The notes under the pieces are model-generated. The model was not told the origin of the DNA and did no database searches. It worked only from the letters and a program-made list of their open reading frames with translations. Shown piece after piece: positions 1 to 11,460 of a DNA stretch of 64,000 nt. Every line of letters begins with the position of its first letter. Position 1 is the stretch's first letter. The stretch is taken from the NCBI GenBank assembly GCA_902537665.1, contig CACBCE010000003.1:1-64000 (forward strand), written 5' to 3'. This DNA is from an uncultured Pelagibacteraceae bacterium (GTDB lineage: Bacteria > Pseudomonadota > Alphaproteobacteria > Pelagibacterales > Pelagibacteraceae). Both the position numbers and the translations under genes were made by a program.

Positions 1-843
1 TTCTTAGAAACGTTTTCAAAATATAAATTAAATATTTCTCAAATTTTACTTACTCTTGATGACACCGAGGAAAGAAGAAGATCAATTAATGCAAAAAGAA
101 CTTTTGAAAACTTATTCGATCTTGATTTCATCCCTATTGTTAATGAAAATGATACTATTGCGACATCTGAGATTAAATATGGAGATAATGATAGACTTGC
201 TTCTAGAGTAGCTCAAATTACAAATGCAGATACCTTAATATTACTCTCAGATGTGGATGGTTTATACACAAAAAATCCAAAAAAATTCAAAGATGCTCAA
301 TTAATTAAGAAAGTGATTGATTTAGACAAAGTTGTTAAAAGTATAAATATCAAAGGTATGACAGAATTAGGAAGTGGTGGCATGAATACAAAAATCGAAG
401 CTGCTAAAATTTGTAATTTAGCTGGTTGCAATATGGTAATAGCAAATGGGTTAAGTCTTAATCCTATCGATCGTATCCGGAGTGGAAATAACTGCACTTG
501 GTTTATTTCTAAAATATCTAAAATGCATGCAAGGAAAAAGTGGATAATTAGCTCAATTTCTCCTAAGGGTGAACTTATAATTGATGATGGAGCAAAAAAG
601 GCTCTTCATAGTGGAAAAAGTTTATTGGCAGCTGGAATTAAAAAAGTGGTCGGTAGATTTAATAAGGGAGATCATATTAAAATTTTAGATAATAAAAAAA
701 AAGAGTTTGCTCGTGGACTTAGCTCTTTTTCATCCAAAGAAATAAATTTAATTATGGGCTGTCATTCGAATGAAATACAAAAAATTTTAGGATATGTGTC
801 GAAATCTGAGGTGGTGCATAAAGATGATATGGTAGAAATCTAA
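1..843 (+). CDS. proB: Glutamate 5-kinase, C-terminal 280 residues (5' end outside window)
   Basis: Phosphorylates L-glutamate with ATP to gamma-glutamyl phosphate, the first step of proline synthesis in the cytoplasm. The frame is open from base 1, so the start and roughly the first 90 residues lie outside the window. The visible part carries the amino-acid-kinase motifs IVNENDT (visible residues 46-52) and GDND (61-64), then LLSDVDGLYT. The last ~75 residues match a PUA domain (KGELIIDDGAKKAL onward), as in the long, E. coli-like form. The TAA stop shares its last base with the proA ATG, so the two are translationally coupled. Identification is firm from motifs and from the proA neighbour. 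An ATG at 253 is internal and is not the real start. Confidence 0.95.
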   Translation, partial: FLETFSKYKLNISQILLTLDDTEERRRSINAKRTFENLFDLDFIPIVNENDTIATSEIKYGDNDRLASRVAQITNADTLILLSDVDGLYTKNPKKFKDAQLIKKVIDLDKVVKSINIKGMTELGSGGMNTKIEAAKICNLAGCNMVIANGLSLNPIDRIRSGNNCTWFISKISKMHARKKWIISSISPKGELIIDDGAKKALHSGKSLLAAGIKKVVGRFNKGDHIKILDNKKKEFARGLSSFSSKEINLIMGCHSNEIQKILGYVSKSEVVHKDDMVEI

Positions 844-2093
844 TGAGAAAGATATTAATTAATATTGGAGAAAGATCGAAACAAGCTTTTGCTCAACCAA
901 TAAATACTTATAAAAAAAATAAAGTTTTAAGTGATTATCTTAAAATGATAAAAAAAAATAAGCATTTAATTCTTAGAGAAAATAAAAAAGATGTAGATCG
1001 GGCTATCAAAATTAAGCTTAGAGATAATTTAATAAATCGACTTATTTTAAATGAAAAAAAAATCTTGGGTATTATTAATTCAATCCAAAAAATAATTAAG
1101 TTAAAGGATCCAATTTATAATGTTATTGAAAAATGGAAAAGACCTAATGGACTTGTATTTTCAAAAATATCAATCCCGATAGGAGTAATAAGTGTAATTT
1201 ATGAAAGTAGACCAAATGTAACCTCGGATGTAGCATCATTATGTTTTAAATCTGGAAATCCAGTTATTTTAAAAGGTGGTTCTGAGGCCTTTTATTCTAA
1301 TAAAATTTTATCAAATTTATTTAGAAAAGCTTTGAAGATTAATAAAGTTAATCAAAACTTTGTTCAATTCATCGATATAAAGAATAGAAAAGTGGTAGAT
1401 TTTTTACTCACTAAAATGACTAATTTTATTGATGTAATCATACCAAGAGGGGGAAGAAATTTAGTTAAAAAAGTACAAAACATTTCTAAAATTCCAACTA
1501 TTGGTCACTTAGAAGGTGTTTGTCATTCATATGTAGATAAAGATGCGGATCCCAAAATTGCTACCAAAGTAATAGTAAATGCTAAATTAAGAAATACAGC
1601 GATTTGTGGAGCAACTGAAACAATTTTGCTTAATGAGCGTATAATCAAAAAGTTTGGAGGTCATATATTAAAGATATTAGAGGAAAAAGGTTGTCAGATT
1701 ATTGGTGATAATAAAATACGAAAAATTTATAAAGGTAAAATCAAAAAAGCATCAATCAAAGATTGGTCAAAAGAATATTTGTCTGCTACCGTTTCTGTAA
1801 AATCTGTCAAAAACTTACAAGAGGCTATTTCTCATATTAATAAATATGGAACTATGCATACTGATTGTATTATTACTAAAAACAAAAAAACTGCTAAAAA
1901 ATTTTTAATGGGAGTTAAAAGTTCAATAGCGATGCACAATACATCTACACAATTTGCAGATGGTGGTGAATTTGGATTTGGTGGTGAGGTTGGAATTTCG
2001 ACAAATGTTCTTCCACCAAGAGGCCCTGTGGGACTTGGACAACTAATTTCCTATAAATATCAAGTAACAAGTAATGGTAAAATTAGAAAGTAA
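843..2093 (+). CDS. proA: Gamma-glutamyl phosphate reductase
   Basis: NADPH-dependent reduction of gamma-glutamyl phosphate to glutamate-5-semialdehyde, the second step of proline synthesis, on the product of the preceding kinase. The 416 residues match the usual family length. ESRPNVTSD (121-129) is a ProA signature, and the thiohemiacetal-forming cysteine sits in NTAICGATET (Cys255), as in the aldehyde-dehydrogenase fold. The C-terminal FGFGGEVGISTN and RGPVGL stretches are typical of ProA. The start overlaps the proB stop by one base; the 3' end overlaps nadD by 20 bp. Confidence 0.97.
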   Translation: MRKILINIGERSKQAFAQPINTYKKNKVLSDYLKMIKKNKHLILRENKKDVDRAIKIKLRDNLINRLILNEKKILGIINSIQKIIKLKDPIYNVIEKWKRPNGLVFSKISIPIGVISVIYESRPNVTSDVASLCFKSGNPVILKGGSEAFYSNKILSNLFRKALKINKVNQNFVQFIDIKNRKVVDFLLTKMTNFIDVIIPRGGRNLVKKVQNISKIPTIGHLEGVCHSYVDKDADPKIATKVIVNAKLRNTAICGATETILLNERIIKKFGGHILKILEEKGCQIIGDNKIRKIYKGKIKKASIKDWSKEYLSATVSVKSVKNLQEAISHINKYGTMHTDCIITKNKKTAKKFLMGVKSSIAMHNTSTQFADGGEFGFGGEVGISTNVLPPRGPVGLGQLISYKYQVTSNGKIRK

Positions 2094-2616
2094 ATTGATT
2101 ACAAGAAGAAACAAAATTGGGATCCTGGGTGGATCCTTTGATCCTGCACACAAAGGTCACTTAACTATCTCAAAAGAAGCAATTAAAAGATTTAAATTAC
2201 GAAATGTTACTTGGGCAATAACAAAAAAAAATCCTTTTAAAAAAAAGACGCATACAAGTTTGAATAATAGAATCAAGCATTGCAAAAGAATTATTGGATC
2301 AAGTAAATTGATTAAAGTAAAATTTTATGAGGACACAATTAAATCGAATAAAACTTTTGATTTGATAAATCATATTTCAAAGAACAAAAAAAACAAAATT
2401 TATTTTATAATGGGCGCTGATAATTTAATAAAATTTCACAAATGGTATAAATGGAAATTAATTTCACAGAAATGTAAAATAATAGTATTTGATAGGCATG
2501 GTTATAAAAAAAAATCATTAAATTCAACTACATATAAAAGATTAAATAGAGAAAATTTGAAATTTATTGAATTTGAAAAGGTCAATATTTCTTCTTCTCA
2601 ATTGAGAAAAATTTGA
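2074..2616 (+). CDS. nadD: Nicotinate-nucleotide adenylyltransferase
   Basis: Transfers AMP from ATP to nicotinate mononucleotide to give deamido-NAD. The 180-residue protein has the nucleotidyltransferase signature GGSFDPAHKGH (19-29, HxGH type) and the C-terminal SSSQLR (173-178) that corresponds to the ISSTxIR phosphate-binding motif. The ATG at 2074 lies inside the proA 3' end; no later in-frame ATG precedes the GGSFDP motif. The rsfS gene follows, the usual alphaproteobacterial neighbour. Confidence 0.93.
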   Translation: MVKLESKLITRRNKIGILGGSFDPAHKGHLTISKEAIKRFKLRNVTWAITKKNPFKKKTHTSLNNRIKHCKRIIGSSKLIKVKFYEDTIKSNKTFDLINHISKNKKNKIYFIMGADNLIKFHKWYKWKLISQKCKIIVFDRHGYKKKSLNSTTYKRLNRENLKFIEFEKVNISSSQLRKI

Positions 2617-2633
2617 TATGGTTTAATGAATTA

Positions 2634-2984
2634 ATGGACAAAATTTCTGATTTAAAAAAAATCATAATTCAAACTTTAGATATCAATAAAGCTTTAGACG
2701 TTGTTAGCATCGATCTTAAAGATAAAAGTTCGATGGCTGAATACATGATTATTGCAAGTGGTACATCATCTAGACATATCCAGTCACTTTCTGAGCAGGT
2801 TTTAGAAAAATTCAAAGATTATGGAATGAAAGATTCAAAAATCGAAGGAAAAGATAGTGCTGAGTGGAAACTGGTAGATGGAATAGATTTAATTGTCCAC
2901 ATATTTCATCCAGAAAAAAGAAAATTTTATGAACTAGAAAAAATGTGGTCAGAATTTATTCCAAAAGAAAAACTTATAATATGA
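2634..2984 (+). CDS. rsfS: Ribosomal silencing factor RsfS
   Basis: Iojap/DUF143 family. These proteins bind L14 of the large subunit and block subunit joining, so translation falls when nutrients are short. Family marks are SSMAEYMIIASGTSSRHIQSL, EGKDSAEWKLVDGIDLIVHIF and the Phe-Tyr-Glu-Leu-Glu-Lys-Met-Trp end. I place the start at the ATG at 2634 (116 residues). A TTG at 2613 in the same frame would add seven residues that do not resemble the family. The TGA stop overlaps the ctpA ATG (ATGA). In many alphaproteobacteria rlmH lies between rsfS and ctpA; here it does not. Confidence 0.93.
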   Translation: MDKISDLKKIIIQTLDINKALDVVSIDLKDKSSMAEYMIIASGTSSRHIQSLSEQVLEKFKDYGMKDSKIEGKDSAEWKLVDGIDLIVHIFHPEKRKFYELEKMWSEFIPKEKLII

Positions 2985-4120
2985 GGAAAATTTTTTTTAT
3001 TTTCAGTATATTTTTTTTAAAGTTTTCAACTTTTAATCCTGTCATCGCAGCTGAAAATGATGTTTATAAAAAAATAGATTTGTTTGGAGAAGTATTAGAA
3101 AAAATTAACAAAGAATATGTCGATGAAATAAATCAATCTGAAAGTATGGATGCTGCAATAGATGGTTTGCTTCAATCACTAGATCCGTACTCAGCATATA
3201 TGTCCCCAGAAATTTTAAACGAAATGCAGACTGAAACAAGTGGTGAATTTGGTGGCTTAGGAATAGAGGTAAATATGGAGTCTGGGGTTGTAAAAGTAAT
3301 TTCTCCTATTGACGATACTCCAGCATCTAGAGCTGGAATTAAAGCTGGTGACTACATCATAAAGATAGATGATATTCAAGTACAAGGTAAATCTCTAAGT
3401 GAGGCCGTAGACTTGATGAGAGGACCTGTAGGGTCATCAATTATTTTAACTGTAAGAAGAATTGGACAAAAAAAGGCTTTAACATTTGAAATTGTAAGAG
3501 AAATTATTCAAATTAAATCAGTTAAAGCTGATCTTTTAAAAAATAACATTGGTTATCTTAGATTAACTTCTTTCAATGAAAATAGTGGTGATCAAATAAA
3601 AGAGCAAATTAGAGAATTTGAAAAAAATAAAAATATAAATTCATATATACTAGATTTAAGAAATAATCCTGGAGGGTTGTTATCACAAGCTATAAGGATA
3701 TCAGATTTTTTTTTAGATAATGGGGAGATTGTATCTACTAAAAGTAGAAAGGCCTCCGAAAATCGAAAATGGTTTGCCAAAAAAGGAGATTTGATAGATG
3801 GTAAAACTTTGGTTGTATTAATTAATTACGGTTCTGCATCTGCCTCAGAAATAGTTGCTGGTGCGCTACAAGATCATAAAAGAGCAATTATTTTAGGCGA
3901 AAATAGTTATGGAAAAGGGTCAGTGCAATCAATTATTCCACTAAAGAATAAAGGAGCAATAAGACTCACTGTTGCAAAATATTACCTACCGTCAGGCAAA
4001 TCAATTTCTGAGGTTGGAGTAAGTCCTGATATTGAGATTGATGAAGATACGGATGAATTTAGGATTAAGACAGACACCGATAATCAACTAAGCTACGCAT
4101 TAAAACTTTTAAACGGATAA
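2981..4120 (+). CDS. ctpA: C-terminal processing peptidase (S41 family, periplasmic)
   Basis: Serine protease that trims or degrades exported proteins from their C-terminus. With the ATG at 2981 the product has 379 residues and begins with a clear signal peptide (MRKIFFIFSIFFLKF, cleavage probably after VIAA). An in-frame GTG at 2945 would put 12 charged residues in front of it, so I prefer 2981, which also gives an ATGA overlap with rsfS. A PDZ domain (about 90-160, GGLGIEVN to VRRIG) is followed by the protease core. By alignment with Prc, the Ser/Lys dyad is Ser287 in GSASASEI and Lys312 in SYGKGSVQ. The rppH gene starts at the next base. Confidence 0.95.
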   Translation: MRKIFFIFSIFFLKFSTFNPVIAAENDVYKKIDLFGEVLEKINKEYVDEINQSESMDAAIDGLLQSLDPYSAYMSPEILNEMQTETSGEFGGLGIEVNMESGVVKVISPIDDTPASRAGIKAGDYIIKIDDIQVQGKSLSEAVDLMRGPVGSSIILTVRRIGQKKALTFEIVREIIQIKSVKADLLKNNIGYLRLTSFNENSGDQIKEQIREFEKNKNINSYILDLRNNPGGLLSQAIRISDFFLDNGEIVSTKSRKASENRKWFAKKGDLIDGKTLVVLINYGSASASEIVAGALQDHKRAIILGENSYGKGSVQSIIPLKNKGAIRLTVAKYYLPSGKSISEVGVSPDIEIDEDTDEFRIKTDTDNQLSYALKLLNG

Positions 4121-4606
4121 ATGAAAGAGCAATATAAACATCTACCACTACGTAGTGGTGTAGGCATTGTTGTTCTTAATCAAGAAAATAAAATTTTTGT
4201 TGCAAAAAGAATAGACAACCCAAAAAACTTCTGGCAAATGCCACAAGGAGGTATTGATGAAGGTGAGGATTTTCTTGCCGCTGCATACAGGGAGTTAAAG
4301 GAAGAGACTAGTATTACAAAAGTTGAGCTAATTAAAGAACTAGATGGTTTTATAACATATGAATTACCAGATCACTTGTTAGGTATAATTTGGAAGGGTA
4401 AGTATAAGGGACAAAAACAGAAATGGTTTATTATGAAGTTTAAAGGAGAGGATAGTGAAATAAATATTAAAACAAAAAAACCTGAATTTCTTGAATGGAA
4501 ATGGATTGATTTGGAATCCTTAACAAAAGTTGTTGTAGATTTTAAATTACACGTCTATCAAGAAATTAAAAAAAAATTAGAGTTATTATTAGTTAATCGA
4601 TCTTAG
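4121..4606 (+). CDS. rppH: RNA pyrophosphohydrolase (Nudix)
   Basis: Removes pyrophosphate from the 5' end of triphosphorylated mRNA, which opens it to RNase E decay. The 161 residues and the order FWQMPQGGID, Nudix box, then a Trp-rich C-terminal half (WKGKYKGQKQKWF) match RppH/NudH rather than other Nudix enzymes. The Nudix box runs from Gly43 with the metal-binding R57-E58-L59-K60-E61-E62. The usual glycine near its end is Ser64 here. The ATG directly follows the ctpA stop. The 3' end runs 18 bp into the convergent atpC gene. Confidence 0.9.
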   Translation: MKEQYKHLPLRSGVGIVVLNQENKIFVAKRIDNPKNFWQMPQGGIDEGEDFLAAAYRELKEETSITKVELIKELDGFITYELPDHLLGIIWKGKYKGQKQKWFIMKFKGEDSEINIKTKKPEFLEWKWIDLESLTKVVVDFKLHVYQEIKKKLELLLVNRS

Positions 4607-4980
4607 AACTTCAACTTTTTGATCTGCTAAATATTTAGCCTGATCACTTATCTCAGACTTGCTTGCTTCCGCTTCAGCTTTTTTGAGTAAATCCCCTTGT
4701 TTAGATTTATCTAAATCTGTCACAGAGAATATTGCGCTTGTTAAGATAGATAAATTATTATTTTTAAATTCAATAATTCCATCTTCTACGTAATAATTTT
4801 CATCACCTGATTTCGAAAATACTTTAATTATCCCAGGTTTTAAAAAAGAAATAATTGATATGTGATCTTTTAAAATCCCCATTTCACCCTCAAATGCAGG
4901 TACAACAACCTCTAAAACATCCTCTTTTACTAGAAAAGATTTTTCTGGGTTTACAATTTCAATTTTAAACTCTTCGCTCA

Positions 4981-4981
<1 letters not shown>
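4589..4981 (-). CDS. atpC: ATP synthase F1 epsilon subunit
   Basis: Small rotor subunit of the F1 sector; couples gamma rotation to the c-ring and can inhibit ATP hydrolysis. The 130-residue protein has the beta-sandwich domain (VPAFEGEMGILKDHISIISFLKPGII) followed by a short helical tail rich in Lys and Ala. It is last in the delta-alpha-gamma-beta-epsilon operon, and its ATG overlaps the atpD stop by one base. The coding end overlaps the convergent rppH end by 18 bp, leaving no room for a terminator outside coding sequence. Confidence 0.95.
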
Positions 4982-7274
<2,293 letters not shown>

Positions 7275-7280
7275 ATTACA

Positions 7281-8816
7281 TTAAGATTTAAAGGTTCCTT
7301 TCAGCTGGGTAATTACTTCTACCAATAGCTTTTCTTTATCTTCATCAAGTTTTCCAGTGCTTTGAATTGCTTGAATTATTTCAGGTTTATCTGATTTACA
7401 TTTATTAATAATTTTACTTTCAAACTCCGATACATCTTTTAAATCAATATCATCGAGATAACCTTTAACACCGCAGAAAACTGATATTACTTGCTCAGCA
7501 ACAGTCAATGGTGAGTATTGTTTTTGTTTTAGAAGCTCAGTTAGTTTTGAGCCCCTGTTCAAAAGTTGTTGTGTAGATGCATCCAAATCAGATCCAAATT
7601 GAGCAAATGCTGCCATTTCTCTGTATTGTGCTAATTCTAGTTTCATCGATCCCGAAACTTTTTTCATAGCTTTTGTTTGAGCTGATGATCCAACTCTTGA
7701 TACTGATAACCCAACGTTAATTGCTGGTCTTATACCTTGGTTAAATAATTCTGTTTCTAAGAATATTTGACCATCAGTAATTGAAATTACATTAGTAGGA
7801 ATAAATGCAGAAACATCTCCTCCTTGTGTTTCAATAATTGGAAGTGCTGTTAATGAACCACCACCGTGCTCGTCGCTTAACTTTGCAGCTCTTTCAAGTA
7901 ATCTACTATGTAGATAAAATACATCTCCTGGATAAGCCTCACGGCCTGGAGGTCTTCTCAACAATAGAGACATTTGTCTGTACGCAACAGCTTGTTTAGA
8001 TAAATCATCATAGATAATAAGTGCATGCATTCCATTATCTCTAAAATATTCACCCATAGCACATCCTGTATATGGGGCTAAAAATTGTAATGGCGCAGAA
8101 TCTGATGCTGTAGCTGCAACAATAGTTGTGTACTCCATTGCACCTGCTTCTTCTAAAGTTTTTTGAATTTGTCTTACTGTTGATCTTTTCTGTCCAACTG
8201 CAACATAAATACAATATAGTTTTTGCTTTTCATCACCTGATTCATTTATTTTTTTTTGATTAATAATTGCATCCACAGCAACTGCAGTTTTACCTGTTTG
8301 TCTGTCACCAATAATTAATTCCCTTTGACCTCTCCCAATTGGGACCAAACTATCGATTGATTTTAATCCAGTTTGCATTGGTTCATTGACTGATTGACGA
8401 GGAATAATTCCTGGTGCTTTTACTTCTACTCTAGTTTTTTTAATATTTTTATCAAACGGACCTTTTCCATCAATAGGATTACCTAAACCGTCTACAACTC
8501 TTCCTAATAATTCCTTTCCAACAGGAGTATCAACAATGTTACCTGTACGTTTTACTACATCACCCTCTTTTACATTTCTATCGTCACCAAAAATAACGAC
8601 ACCAACATTTTCACTTTCTAAGTTAAGAGCCATTCCTTTTGATCCGTCTGCAAATTCCACCATTTCACCAGCTTGCACATTATCCAAACCATAGATTCTT
8701 GCGATACCATCTCCTACTGATAATACTTGCCCTACCTCTGCAACTTCGGCTTTTTCACCAAAATTTTTGATTTGTTCTTTTAATATTTTTGTAACTTCTG
8801 AAGGGTTTATTTCCAT
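7281..8816 (-). CDS. atpA: ATP synthase F1 alpha subunit
   Basis: Non-catalytic nucleotide-binding subunit of F1. The 511 residues equal the usual length. P-loop GDRQTGKT at 170-177; [10 protein letters not shown], and [16 protein letters not shown] with the arginine that reaches into the beta site, are present. The coding region follows atpH with no intergenic base and precedes atpG by 6 bp. Confidence 0.99.
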   Translation of the reverse strand: MEINPSEVTKILKEQIKNFGEKAEVAEVGQVLSVGDGIARIYGLDNVQAGEMVEFADGSKGMALNLESENVGVVIFGDDRNVKEGDVVKRTGNIVDTPVGKELLGRVVDGLGNPIDGKGPFDKNIKKTRVEVKAPGIIPRQSVNEPMQTGLKSIDSLVPIGRGQRELIIGDRQTGKTAVAVDAIINQKKINESGDEKQKLYCIYVAVGQKRSTVRQIQKTLEEAGAMEYTTIVAATASDSAPLQFLAPYTGCAMGEYFRDNGMHALIIYDDLSKQAVAYRQMSLLLRRPPGREAYPGDVFYLHSRLLERAAKLSDEHGGGSLTALPIIETQGGDVSAFIPTNVISITDGQIFLETELFNQGIRPAINVGLSVSRVGSSAQTKAMKKVSGSMKLELAQYREMAAFAQFGSDLDASTQQLLNRGSKLTELLKQKQYSPLTVAEQVISVFCGVKGYLDDIDLKDVSEFESKIINKCKSDKPEIIQAIQSTGKLDEDKEKLLVEVITQLKGTFKS

Positions 8817-9374
8817 CTATGCCTCTATCATTCTATTTTCGATTTGTTGTAATTTATTTTTAATTGAGGAATCAACCATGGTACTTCCAACTTGAACTAC
8901 CAAGCCTCCTATTAAACTTTCATCGTATTTATAGTTTAATTTTATTTTAGAGCTAAAATTCATTGATAACTCGTCTGTAATTTTTTTAATTTCATCACTT
9001 GATAATTTTTTTGCTGATTTCAATTCAGCTACAAGCTCACCTCTTTTTTTGGAACAAATTTCAATAAAACTTTTTAGAATTCGCTCTATAAAAAAGAAAC
9101 GTCTCTTTTGAATTAAGAAATTTAAAAAATTTTTAAATAAATTCTCAAATTTATTAATATCAGCTATTTTGTTTATCACTTTTGAGAGATCCTCTTGGCT
9201 AGTAGTAGGATCTTTAATCAAATTAAAAAAATCTTTACTTTGATTAATTAGATTTAATACAGATAAAGATTGTTCTTCTATCTGGCTCAATAAATTATTT
9301 TCTTCTGAAAGCTCAAAAAGTGCGAGAGAATACCTTTCAGCTGATGAAATTGAAAATCCTGTATCTTTGCTCAA
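8817..9374 (-). CDS. atpH: ATP synthase F1 delta subunit (stator)
   Basis: Links the top of the alpha3beta3 head to the peripheral stalk. The protein has 185 residues and an all-helical N-terminal domain (SSAERYSLALFELSEE) and ends in the family mark DESLIGGLVVQVGSTMVDSSIKNKLQQI. The only plausible start is a TTG at 9374 with a purine-rich GGAAAC just upstream. No ATG occurs in the N-terminal region. As the first F1 gene it has 108 bp of free DNA in front of it, after priA. Confidence 0.95.
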   Translation of the reverse strand: MSKDTGFSISSAERYSLALFELSEENNLLSQIEEQSLSVLNLINQSKDFFNLIKDPTTSQEDLSKVINKIADINKFENLFKNFLNFLIQKRRFFFIERILKSFIEICSKKRGELVAELKSAKKLSSDEIKKITDELSMNFSSKIKLNYKYDESLIGGLVVQVGSTMVDSSIKNKLQQIENRMIEA

Positions 9375-9482
9375 CTTGTTTCCTATATAATGTTGAAGAT
9401 TATTAAAAATTCAGGCTTTAATTAACATATGACCCTTGTGTCTTCAAGTGACTGATATGTCAAAAATGCCTCTTTTTATTGG
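9375..9482 (-). promoter_or_regulatory. Candidate promoter region of the atpHAGDC operon
   Basis: This 108 bp gap between the end of priA and the atpH TTG is one of the few free spacers in the co-directional block. On the minus strand it holds TTGAAG, a 17-base spacer and TAATTA, a fair sigma-70 match. The same stretch contains an imperfect dyad: outer arms CATAT/ATATG and inner arms CTTG/CAAG. A hairpin followed by a U-tract is not present, so a priA terminator is not evident. This is inference from motif spacing only. Confidence 0.3.
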
Positions 9483-11438
9483 TTAATTGAAGTTTATTGG
9501 ATCAACATCAACTGAAAGTTTTATTCCCTTAAAAAATTTATATTTTGGAATAATTTCAGCTAAAGAATTTTGCATTTTCATAGATTTTGATCCTCTTATC
9601 AAAAGTCTTATTCTAAATTTTTTTTTTATTCTAAATATTGGTGCATTCACAGGGCCCAAAATTTTTCCATTAATTTTGTTTTCAATAAAATTTTTAAAGT
9701 TAAAAGCTTCTTTTTCTAATTTTTTTTCATTTTCTCCTGTGAGAATTAAAGAAATAAATCTTTGATAAGGAGGAAGTTTATTTTTTTTTCTTATTTCTAA
9801 CTCTCTTTCTAAAAAGATATCTGGATTTTTATTTGTTATTTCAGAGATCATTTTTGAATTATTTTCATAGGTTTGAAAATAAACTGTCGCTGGATTTCCA
9901 GTTCTTCCAGCTCTTCCTGAAAGCTGATGATAAAGTTGTAAATTCTTTTCAGCTCCTCTTAAATCATGACCATGAGATGAAAGATCAATATCTACAACAA
10001 CAATACAATTCAGGTGAGGAAAATGAAAACCTTTTGATATTAATTGAGTTCCTACTAAAATTTGAATTTCATTATTAATTATTTTTCTAATTTTTTCTTT
10101 TGAGTCCTTTTTATTCATTGTATCACTTGAGAAAATTTCAATTTTTTTACCAGGAAACTTTCTTTTTACTTCCTCAGAAATTCTTTCAACACCTGGTCCG
10201 CTAAAAACAAATTCACAGTTATCACCTTTCTTACAATTTCTTTTTAACTCTGATTTGAAACCGCAATAATGACATATTAAATTGTTTTTATTCTTATGAT
10301 AAACCAAATTTATTGTACAATTTGGGCATGTGAAGCTTGAAAAACATTTGTTACATAATGCGTTAGGTGAAAAACCTCTTCTATTCAAAAAAAACAAAAC
10401 TTGATCTTTTTTTTCAAGATGAAGATTAACTTTTTCAATTATCTTCGCTGATAACCATGATTGCTTCTCAAGTTTTGTATTATTTAAATTAATGATTTCG
10501 TAATTAGGTAGTGCTGCATTTCTGTATCTTTCACTAAGTCTAGAGACTTCATATTTTCCCTTTTTAATATTTTCAAAAGTTTCTATTGAGGGAACTGCTG
10601 TGATCAAGTTAACAGGAATATTTTCAAATGATGCTCTTGAAATTGCCATATCTCGAGCATTATATGTAATACCTTCATCTTGTTTGAAAGACTGATCATG
10701 TTCCTCATCAACAATTATTATTCCTAATTTTTTAAACGGTAAAAATAAAGAAGATCTTGCACCAATGACAACTTTAATTTCACCACAGGAAATACCACTC
10801 CAAATTATTTCTTTTTTCTTTTTTGAGATACCGGAGTGCCAAATCGCTGGATTAAATCCGAAATATTCTGTAAATTTTTGCTCAAACTGACTGGTCAAAC
10901 CTATTTCTGGTAAAAGAATTAATGATTGAAAACCCTTCTCTATTAAAGATTTTAACGCCTCAAAATAAACTAAAGTCTTACCCGATCCTGTTGTACCTTG
11001 TAAAACATGAACTCTAAATTTTTTATTTGAATAACCCATTTTTTCTAAAGATTTGATTTGATTGATAGATAGTTTAAAGGAATTTTTTTTTATTTTATAA
11101 GTATACGGTTCATAAATTTTTTTTTCCATTTTTTCTTTCGCATTACTGCTCAATAAAACTAGCTTCAATGCCATTCCTTTTGGTATTAAATTATACTCAG
11201 CAAACCAATTTAAAAAATTTATTGTGTCTTTCTTTAGTGGAACTACATCTAATTTTTTTTGGATACTTTTTATTTTAAATTTTTTATTATCATTTTTTTC
11301 AAATTCATCCCATACCACACCTGTTATTTTAGATTTTCCAAAAGGGACTAGAACAAATTCACCTAGCTTAAGATTAATTTCACTTTCATAAGTAAAAGGA
11401 TGATTAAAAATGTTAGGTAGTAGAATCGGGTATTTCAT
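9483..11438 (-). CDS. priA: Primosomal replication helicase PriA
   Basis: Superfamily 2 DNA helicase that rebuilds the replisome at stalled forks. The P-loop is GTTGSGKT (148-155), followed by a DEEH box (IIVDEEHDQSF). The zinc-binding cysteines are in CNKC, CPNC, CHYC and a fourth pair within a short insert, and the helicase motifs GTQLISKGFHFP and QLSGRAGR close the core. At 651 residues it is shorter than the ~730 of E. coli; the N-terminal DNA-binding part is compact. It lies between lpd and the ATP synthase operon. Next to atpH is a common alphaproteobacterial position. Confidence 0.95.
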   Translation of the reverse strand: MKYPILLPNIFNHPFTYESEINLKLGEFVLVPFGKSKITGVVWDEFEKNDNKKFKIKSIQKKLDVVPLKKDTINFLNWFAEYNLIPKGMALKLVLLSSNAKEKMEKKIYEPYTYKIKKNSFKLSINQIKSLEKMGYSNKKFRVHVLQGTTGSGKTLVYFEALKSLIEKGFQSLILLPEIGLTSQFEQKFTEYFGFNPAIWHSGISKKKKEIIWSGISCGEIKVVIGARSSLFLPFKKLGIIIVDEEHDQSFKQDEGITYNARDMAISRASFENIPVNLITAVPSIETFENIKKGKYEVSRLSERYRNAALPNYEIINLNNTKLEKQSWLSAKIIEKVNLHLEKKDQVLFFLNRRGFSPNALCNKCFSSFTCPNCTINLVYHKNKNNLICHYCGFKSELKRNCKKGDNCEFVFSGPGVERISEEVKRKFPGKKIEIFSSDTMNKKDSKEKIRKIINNEIQILVGTQLISKGFHFPHLNCIVVVDIDLSSHGHDLRGAEKNLQLYHQLSGRAGRTGNPATVYFQTYENNSKMISEITNKNPDIFLERELEIRKKNKLPPYQRFISLILTGENEKKLEKEAFNFKNFIENKINGKILGPVNAPIFRIKKKFRIRLLIRGSKSMKMQNSLAEIIPKYKFFKGIKLSVDVDPINFN

Positions 11439-11460
11439 ATTTTTATAATATGAAAAAAAA

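Noticed and set aside
297..497. Minus-strand open frame of 66 codons within proB
   Set aside because: Shadow of proB in AT-rich DNA; no start signal and no similarity to a family.
2945..2980. Upstream GTG start for ctpA
   Set aside because: Would place 12 basic residues before a good signal peptide and lie within rsfS; the ATG at 2981 fits better.
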